From Kappaphycus alvarezii (lineage: Eukaryota > Rhodophyta > Florideophyceae > Gigartinales > Solieriaceae), in the NCBI GenBank assembly GCA_002205965.3, contig NADL03000592.1, forward strand, positions 186,001-250,000: 64,000 nt of DNA, written 5' to 3'. Positions within the stretch are counted from its first letter, which is position 1. Each line of letters starts with the position of its first letter. This document shows, piece by piece, positions 57,672 through 64,000 of this stretch. The translations under genes were made by a program, and so were the position numbers. The notes under the pieces are model-generated. The model ran no database searches and was not told the origin of the DNA. It was given only the letters and a program-made list of their open reading frames with translations.

Positions 57672-57970
57672 TATGTGTAATGGTTTCAGTTATGTAATGG
57701 TTTCAGTTGAACCTTTAGTATGTGCAATGGTTTCAGCTATGTAATGGTTTCAGTTGAACCTTTTATTTATTGCAGAAGCAGAAAGAAATGTGACTTGCTC
57801 AGCAGCAGAACGAAAAAAAAAACAGCAGCAGAATGAAAAGTCACATAGGAGCAGCAGAATGAAAAAATACTTAGCAGCAGCAGAACAAAAAGAAAAAATA
57901 CTTAGCAGCAGCAGGATAAAAATATAAGTAGCCGCAGCAGAATGAAAAACAAGCAGAAGCAGAAACAGAA
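57670..57970 (+). repeat. Element 2 3' region: two 47-bp tandem units then AGCAGCAGAA repeats
   Basis: Units 57670-57716 and 57717-57763 differ at about two bases (AGTATGTGTAATGGTTTCAG...). From about 57770 the sequence is an irregular array of AGCAGCAGAATGAAAA-like units. It lies between the RNase H end and the 3' LTR. Confidence 0.8.
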
Positions 57971-58099
57971 AGGGAAATCAAAACGGCTGTTTGAAAAGAT
58001 TCTTTGAAAACCGAAAAACGAAAACGCCTATCAATCGATAAGCAGCAGAAGTGGGTGAGCACTGCAATCGGAATAGATGATTCGTCCTTCCGAGGGGCG

Positions 58100-58351
58100 T
58101 GTCACAATATAATTATTACAGTACAAAGCGAAAGAACGAATCCTCTGCTGGGTTGCATTATTATCCTGGGTTGCATTTTAATTATCAGGATACTATACTG
58201 ATTCATCGGGAGTCAATGTGCATCACTCTCCCAAATGAGGCTACAGTATCCCATTGCATTTGCCTATGTTTCACGCAGTATATAAAGGACACTCGAGTCC
58301 CCTCTGTGGGACTCGAGAAAAGAACAACTTACCCTTCCCAAAACTTCTTCA
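58100..58351 (+). repeat. Element 2 3' LTR
   Basis: This 252-bp copy of the 5' LTR begins TGTCACAATA. A short purine run GAGGGG (from about 58092) precedes it as a weak polypurine tract. It retains the same TATA-like box and CTCGAGTCCC hairpin. Confidence 0.95.
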
Positions 58352-58356
58352 TACTT

Positions 58357-59131
58357 CACGTAACTGGGGTGTACTAAATTTTACTAATAGCATACAGTAT
58401 TACCGGTCCTCTTTCTGCTCAGTACTGTAAGGAATAAGACTGTACGTTCAAATTTGTGCATAATACTCGTCACCTGGCCGTACTGCATATAACTCAATTA
58501 AATCAATATGAAATTTCACACGTGTTCTACAAAGCGACAAGGCCCCTCCTGCTATCTGCTCTTATTCGCACCCTCGAGCCCATTTGACTGCCTTCCCGGT
58601 CGTTTCCTTACATGTTCCAGTTCAAATATGGTGTTATTAGTTTAACGCATTCCTTGCCGTTCGTATATCTTCTATCCCCTCTCCACCCTACTCCACTCCA
58701 CACCCGTGGCTCAAAGTCGCACGCCTCGGCTTCGACACATATTCTCGGCTTCTTTGCAGTCCTCAAACGCCTCGCTCTCATTCCCTAATCCGTCCTCTTT
58801 CGCCCCCGTCCCGTCCCCATTTCCTCTTCCGTCCCTATCGTTCCCTACGAGACACATATTCACATTATTATCTTGCTAACCTTTTTCGTTCAATCTTTCC
58901 CCGTAGTTCTGAACACCGTGAGCATCTCCGTCTCATTCAGATTTTGTAAGTACCCCCTTCAGCCCTCCATACCCTTCTATTGACTCGAGCTTTTGCTTCG
59001 TTGATTTTATTCGAGCTTCCATTTCCCCGACAGTTCCTGCTATTCCGCCTGGGTATCTATCTACCTTTGCACCATAACATAGGGCCTGCTTGCGATCTCT
59101 AGTTCACACCTTTTTCCCACATCTGCTCCCG
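58357..59131 (+). promoter_or_regulatory. 5' region of the MAPK gene with a probable 5'UTR intron
   Basis: No coding motif occurs. A strong donor GTAAGT at 58946-58951 and an acceptor preceded by pyrimidines (TTTCCCCGACAG, ending 59033) would define an 88-bp intron in the 5' untranslated region. The 58560-58940 part is C/T-rich, as expected of a promoter or leader. Element 2 inserted about 780 bp upstream of the start codon and may have displaced or added regulatory sequence. Confidence 0.45.
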
Positions 59132-60562
59132 ATGTCTTCTTCACATGCTGCGTCGGACCGTCGCGCAAGACGTGACGCGCTCCTCCGCGAATTCTTTACT
59201 CCCTCTGTTCATTCATCCCGCTATGTTGTGGAGAAGGTCATCGGCGAAGGCGCATATGGTGTTGTCATTGCTGCCAATGACCGGATAACAGGCCAACGGG
59301 TTGCCGTTAAACGCATCAAACGTGTTCTCGATTCTGCCGGAATGGCAACCCGAATTCTGCGCGAGCTCAAATTTCTTCGATTTTTGCATGCTCATGAGAA
59401 TATTATCGCAGTTCGAGATGTCCTCATCCCGGGCGACCGTGATAAGTTCAACGATGTCTTTGTCGTCTTTGAACTCATGCCCACCGATTTAGGCCGTTTG
59501 ATCCGTTCGAGAACTATCCTCACCGAACAGCACATCAAGTTTTTCATGTTTCAATTGCTGCGTGGTGTAAATTTCTTGCACTCAGCCCGTGTATTCCATC
59601 GCGATCTTAACCCCAACAACATCCTTGTCAATTCTGACTGCCAACTTCGAATTTGCGACTTTGGTTTGGCGCGAGCTGCATTTCAGAGAGGTGATGATCA
59701 TGTATTTTGGACTGACTACGTTGCCACGCGTTGGTATCGTGCTCCCGAGCTCATTCTAGCCCACTCCACCAAGTATTCGACTGCAATCGACATGTGGTCA
59801 GTTGGGTGCATATTTGCGGAGATGTTGGGCAGAGGTAGGCCACTATTCCCGGGTGCCAACGCAAGGGATCAATTTCGACTCATCCTAAATGTCACTGGAA
59901 AGCCCTCCCCTGACGTTATTGCCCGCTTGGGCGACAGGAGGTTGGCGGAATACATTGACTCCCTTCCTAACGTCCCTCCGACTTCGTTATTCACCCTTTA
60001 CCGTAATGCATCGCAGGGTGGCATAAATTTGCTGCAACGTCTTCTTGCCTTTGATCCCGACGAGAGAATAACAGCTGCTCAAGCACTGTCGCTTCCCTAT
60101 TTTGAGGACTTTAAGAGCCTTGGGCTCGGGCTGACAACTCATCCATTGGACGAACGCGAGTTTGCGTTTGAAAGAGTTCGCATGTCAGCAGAAGAAATGC
60201 GGACAGAGTTCATCAAGGAAATCGTGGCGCATCATCCGGAAGCAAAAGAAGAATTACTGGGGGGACTTGCCGCACGTGGTGGTGGAGGCATCCGGTTCAT
60301 GGGACCCAGTCCAGCGGAGCAATTTCGGCGAGACATGGACAACAGGGAAACCCATGCACGGAACAAGTCGAGGACTTTATCAACGGATCATTTTGCGGCA
60401 ATCAATCCGGAACAGGAACCGCATGCGGAAACTCTTGACTACAAGAGCAGCACTATGGGTGAGGCAGAGCTATCAAAATACGGCGGTGCACCTTCGCATC
60501 ATGCCAGTAGTTTTTCAAATCACCCACAGTATGCAGACCCTTCAGTGGCCATGGACGAGTAG
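59132..60562 (+). CDS. MAP-kinase-like protein kinase with TDY motif (476 aa)
   Basis: An ATG at 59132 starts MSSSHAASDRR. An upstream in-frame TTG is not a eukaryotic start. Kinase features in order: glycine loop IGEGAYGVV (37-45), VAVKRI (Lys60), catalytic loop HRDLNPNN (156-163), DFG (176-178), activation loop WTDYVATRWYRAPEL with TDY at 194-196, then GCIFAEML, PLFPG and LLAFDPDERITA. MAP kinases phosphorylate Ser/Thr-Pro targets in the cytoplasm or nucleus after dual phosphorylation of T-x-Y. TDY marks the group common in plants and algae. An unusual point is Asn160 where nearly all Ser/Thr kinases have Lys (HRDLKP). The 100-150 residue C-terminal tail is charged and less conserved. No intron in the coding part; ends with TAG at 60560. 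Confidence 0.93.
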   Translation: MSSSHAASDRRARRDALLREFFTPSVHSSRYVVEKVIGEGAYGVVIAANDRITGQRVAVKRIKRVLDSAGMATRILRELKFLRFLHAHENIIAVRDVLIPGDRDKFNDVFVVFELMPTDLGRLIRSRTILTEQHIKFFMFQLLRGVNFLHSARVFHRDLNPNNILVNSDCQLRICDFGLARAAFQRGDDHVFWTDYVATRWYRAPELILAHSTKYSTAIDMWSVGCIFAEMLGRGRPLFPGANARDQFRLILNVTGKPSPDVIARLGDRRLAEYIDSLPNVPPTSLFTLYRNASQGGINLLQRLLAFDPDERITAAQALSLPYFEDFKSLGLGLTTHPLDEREFAFERVRMSAEEMRTEFIKEIVAHHPEAKEELLGGLAARGGGGIRFMGPSPAEQFRRDMDNRETHARNKSRTLSTDHFAAINPEQEPHAETLDYKSSTMGEAELSKYGGAPSHHASSFSNHPQYADPSVAMDE

Positions 60563-60960
60563 GTCAGCTCTCACAGCTTATATGATGGTTTTTTAAGGTA
60601 CGCCCGCTCCTTAGCCAAGACACACTCAAATTGGCATAGCAGAAGGATTGTACTCCGAAATCTTCCCGAAGGGCAATAATTGCGGAGAGCAAGTACTAAG
60701 GTTCATTGTCGAAGAGCCTGCCCTGTTAGCTGCCAGACCCATAAATTAGCGACATGTTGGGAGACTGAGCGTGATGTCACCGCAGGTAGGATCGAAGCCG
60801 GAATGCTAATCTAGAGCTATGCCCATCGCAATCTTTACGTGATTAATGAGTCCCTGAAGAGAATCATTTAGGCTGTACTGTGCAAAGAGACGTATGCTCA
60901 GAACTAAGATTTGGATAGACGTGCGGACTCAACTGAGTGCAAGAGGCTTGGGGAGAAGTC

Positions 60961-60986
60961 GCCGTGACCATGACCGTGGTCACGGC
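60961..60986. repeat. Perfect 10-bp inverted repeat hairpin
   Basis: GCCGTGACCA and TGGTCACGGC are exact reverse complements separated by TGACCG. The repeat is 400 bp downstream of the MAPK stop. Its role is unknown. Confidence 0.8.
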
Positions 60987-61460
60987 TCAATGGGTAACGC
61001 AGGACATAATCTGGGTGCATCACACTAGGTCCTGTGGACAATAAAATAAACCAGTACGCCTTCAGGTCAAAATGCGGGGAAGTTGAGGAAACAATTTTCT
61101 CTCCCCAAAAGCTCTACTCTTCATCGGGGAGACACGAGAAAATGATCCGCCTCTCTCCACACTACAGTATTATTTGGGCACGGGATCTTGGGTTGGTGCA
61201 CTAATTGTTGTACAGTGCATACTGTACAAGCGGTCGTGTCCAATCGCGGGCCACGACTGCAATGACTTGGCAACCTCAATGACTTGTGCCGTACTTGACA
61301 GGTGGCAGTACTGGTGCATGGTGCTACCGGTAATACAGTACTTTTCGAGCTGTTACCACTCCTATATTGCCATGCAAACGGCTATATAAGGCAGAGATCT
61401 CCGTCCGATCGGGGCGATAGAAGGGACAACAGAGATATTGGGGAAAATGGTCAATTGGAC

Positions 61461-61480
61461 TACCTACCTACCTACCTACC
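61461..61480. repeat. (TACC)n microsatellite
   Basis: Five tandem TACC units are followed by TGCG. Confidence 0.85.
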
Positions 61481-61734
61481 TGCGTGTCAAAAATCTACGG
61501 CAATCGGCCTAATTAAACACAACAAATACGGGACTGCAACGGCGTCCCGGAGTTTTTGTACCCGATCGCTTTGCCTTCCGTCCTCGTTCCCCTCGCTAAC
61601 ACTATGCGTACTACAGTTATGGGCCCGGGGAAGGACTTCGGGATAAGTTTTGGCATGATAAACCCTCCAGTATTCGAACTGAATCAAGACCTTCTCGTTT
61701 AGAGGAAGACGTTTGCGAGGCTGAGTTGATTTGA

Positions 61735-63065
61735 TTGCAACCTCTGCTCAGAAGGGAGAATAAACGTTCTAAAAAACAGTTTTCCATACGCATGGACGTC
61801 AGCTCTATGACAAAGGTCTTCACCAAGCTCAGTAGAGTCTCGTCGAAGAAGCACATGAGCATGAAAAGATCAATTACAAGCAGGATGAACAGTTCAATGC
61901 TGTCCAAGCGATTGTAGACTTTACTGCAAGCGATCCTCCCATCTCTGTTTTACGCGCCTCATTGACTATTTTAATAGGGTAAATTCTTGCTGACGCAAGA
62001 AACATGAGGAATTAAACCACTATTTCTCAACTTTTCGTGGGTTTGCCGCCGAACACCTAATAAAAGCTTGTTCAACCAGTCAATTTCAAATCGGAGAAAT
62101 ACTGGCAATAACCCTGCTCAAAACGCCTCTCTCTCAGAAGCGTCCCTTACCAACGCCAAGCTTCGAATTATTGTAATGGCGGAGGAACAAAGCAAGGGAA
62201 CGATGTGCGCTGAGAAAAAGTTCACATTGACATCGTATGAGGCCTAGAGGATATCTTTGAGTGCCAAAAAGCTTGCTGTTTCGATCGAAAGATCTTCCAG
62301 GAGTTCTGGTTGCAATGAAAAACTCTTGACCAAGAAGATCACTGATCTCTTCACCGATATTTTTCGAGATGCTAAGCCCATCATCAACAATATCAACGAG
62401 CTGAGTGGTGCTCAGGATGTAGCCAAAACCATTGCTTCCTCAAGTCTTCATTGCATTTTAAGTCTTGATGATGCGGTTGAAGTACTCTGTTCTCCTGCTA
62501 AGACTATCAATGACTATAACCCCGGTCACAACGGCTCAAATTGAATCCACTGCTGACGATAAATTCAGAAATTTCTTCGGTAGTCATGAGGCTGGTAACC
62601 AAGAGAAGAGGAACAAAATCTCATCAAAGATTCGCCCCTTCAACGGAAGTAAGCGGAAGAGGTACAGCGACGACGGCAAATCAATTCAGGATGCGAAGAG
62701 GAAGGTATCAATGATGCTGGCAGAACTCGTTGGAGAAGCCTGCATGGACTGTGGGAAAAAAGACCATGTTTGTAAAGATTTGAAGTACCAGCGTCCTAGC
62801 TTTGAAACTTTGAAGATTCGAGAAGCAAAAGATCGCAATGAAGAAGACTCCGAAAGAAAGAGATTACCTTAAAACTTCAATGGGTATACTCGTCCGTGCT
62901 CCAAGCATTCTAAGGGCAAAGGAGCCTGGTAACCGCAATCCCTACCATGCCAATATGATTACATTGCACGACTACCCAAATCCTTTATCGGACTTTTGCA
63001 ACGCAGTCGTTGTGTCGACCAGGTGTATTAATATGGCCCTTGAGGACCACGCACCAGGTGGTTAG
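61735..63065 (+). pseudogene. Gag-like decayed coding region
   Basis: Several plus-strand frames look coding: a Lys/Ser-rich start (SMTKVFTKLSRVSSKKH), then in another frame DEQFNAVQAIVDFTASDPP and SVLRASLTIL. Frame 62257-62544 gives KKITDLFTDIFRDAKPIINN and LSGAQDVAKTIASSSL. Frame 62465-62872 has a basic segment and a CMDCGKKDHVC cluster (CX2CX4HXC, at about 62741) that resembles a damaged zinc knuckle. It ends at TAG 63063-63065. A retroelement gag is the likeliest source, but no pol follows and I do not recognise the family. Confidence 0.4.
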
Positions 63066-64000
63066 TTTCGGAAGCTGGCGCTTCCGCGGGAGACCAGTCT
63101 AGGAGGCCTAGACAGCTACGTGGTAGTAGCGGGGTAGAGCACCGTAGGTCGCGCTCGATAGGCGTGGTAGGATGCCTTACGGTCCTCCAGGATCTTTCTC
63201 TGGGGAATGAAGGATGGGGAAACGGTGGGTAAAGGATAGGGCAGGCAGTCCTACTCCGGGACTGGCCAAGTAAAAGGGTAGCCACGACTACTCCGGCCGC
63301 GCAATAAAGGGGTAGCCCCGACTACTCCGGCCGCACGCTAGAAGGGCCTAGCTGTAGTGATTCTTGCAGCGCTAGGATTGACGGTCACAAACTAGAAGTC
63401 CTAGTTAAAGTTGAACTTCCGGACTACTCCGGTCAAGGAAATAAAAAGGTAACTTTGGCTCGTTTTTTTTTTGTTTACTGTGGACGGCCTAGGGTGGTGA
63501 CACCCTAAGTAGTGTAGGACGGCGCCACCTAGTGTGGCACTGTCAGCTAGACTAGTCTTACAGTAATTACTAAAATAAAGGAATAATTGGGGAATTAAAA
63601 GTAATTGCAAAGCAAATACACGTGGCCCTACAGGCCCGGGACAGGACAGCCTGTCCTTAGTTGTAGGTAGCTTATGCGCCCGCGAAAAATAACGGCCAGG
63701 TTCCCACATGCCCCTCACCCAGCGTCGAGTAAGTAGTACGAGTAACGCGAGAAGACAGACCAGGGAGCCTGGTCGGGGTGTGGTACCGCGTGCATTAGTC
63801 CGTAGCAAATTAGGATATCCTAAGGTCATAACGAAGTTGGGGTTTCCCAATTGCGTGGCAAGCCAGTACTTCGGTTGCTGAACTAGCAATGCTAGTTACA
63901 CGTCGTTTCGTGTAGGGTCTATAAACGGTCAAGGGGTTCCTTGACAATATTGACGAGGTATGGGGGTTGGGTACCCCATCCTCTTAAAACTTTGCGTTGA
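63066..64000. repeat. Repeat-like terminal stretch, possible LTR or TE non-coding region
   Basis: A 25-bp direct repeat (63276-63300 and 63310-63334, one mismatch) with core GACTACTCCGGCCGC, and a third partial copy (GGACTACTCCGGTC) near 63419. The stretch has no credible gene: the 162-codon minus frame 63401-63889 lacks motifs. It follows the gag-like region and may be the non-coding part of a retroelement that continues beyond the window. Confidence 0.4.

Larger units (their letters stand above)
52165..58351 (+). mobile_element. Element 2: complete Copia LTR retrotransposon (~6.2 kb)
   Basis: LTRs of 252 bp (52165-52416 and 58100-58351) are flanked by a perfect 5-bp target duplication TACTT (52160-52164 and 58352-58356). 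The LTRs differ at two positions (TGG/TGT at the start and CAATATA/CAGTATA). A primer-binding site follows the 5' LTR. Internal order is Gag, PR, IN, RT, RNase H in what was one long frame, now broken by three stops within or next to pol's first half, two indels and a later stop. Confidence 0.95.
60563..61734. other. 3' flank of MAPK and intergenic DNA
   Basis: No gene recognised. It holds a perfect 10-bp hairpin at 60961-60986, GTACAGTG/ACTGTAC motifs at about 61211-61230, and a short TACC tandem (61461-61480). Confidence 0.5.

Noticed and set aside
59090..59131. Upstream extension of the MAPK reading frame
   Set aside because: The frame opens there with TTG, not ATG; the ATG at 59132 begins a sensible N-terminus.
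63401..63889. 162-codon minus-strand frame near the window end
   Set aside because: No domain, low-complexity Leu/Arg/Pro-rich product, and the region looks like non-coding repeat.

Overview
The window looks like nuclear DNA of a eukaryote dense in transposable elements. A florideophyte red alga such as Chondrus is my best guess; fungi or oomycetes are alternatives I cannot exclude. The guess rests on few-intron genes, abundant Copia, non-LTR, PIF/Harbinger and piggyBac-like remnants, and a MAP kinase with a TDY activation motif. No rRNA, tRNA, CRISPR array or bacterial-type operon was seen.

Only two host-like genes stand out. One is an apparently intact MAP-kinase-like gene (59132-60562, +). 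The other is a Chorein-N (VPS13/BLTP-type) gene (13187-15448, -), readable only with three changes of frame. Almost everything else recognisable is mobile-element material.

Layout. 1-10.6 kb: no recognisable gene. 10.6-12.8 kb (-): two 3' pieces of non-LTR retrotransposons with a restriction-like endonuclease. 13.2-15.4 kb (-): Chorein-N gene. 16.2-19.4 kb (-): a broken transposon-type gene joining a YqaJ/lambda-exonuclease-like domain to a piggyBac-like C-terminal tail. 20.75-22.77 kb (+): a deleted Copia element that ends where a second Copia remnant begins on the other strand (22.76-24.87 kb, -). 26.0-27.8 kb: a decayed PIF/Harbinger transposon with convergent SANT/Myb-like and DDE transposase genes. 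28.7-29.15 kb (-): two consecutive non-LTR 3' ends. 30.1-34.0 kb (-): an old Copia element. 35.2-36.2 kb (+): another Copia fragment. 37.5-37.8 kb (-): a possible piggyBac fragment.

39433-46207 (+) is a complete LTR retrotransposon (Element 1): near-identical LTRs, PR-IN-RT-RH order, and an extra zinc-finger reading frame before gag. It appears to sit inside the LTR of an older element. 46608-51762 holds two non-LTR elements head to head; the rightward one carries most of an RT. 52165-58351 (+) is a second complete Copia element (Element 2) with 252-bp LTRs, a 5-bp target duplication and a visible primer-binding site. 58.4-60.6 kb: MAPK gene with a likely 5'UTR intron. 61.7-63.06 kb: gag-like decayed coding sequence; the last 0.9 kb is repeat-like.

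Both complete LTR elements pair almost identical LTRs with several stops or frame changes in their coding regions. That pattern suggests they moved using proteins supplied by other copies, or that their LTRs were homogenised. A short palindromic motif around TACTGTACAGTA recurs in non-coding DNA across the window. No multi-gene operating system other than these mobile elements could be supported.
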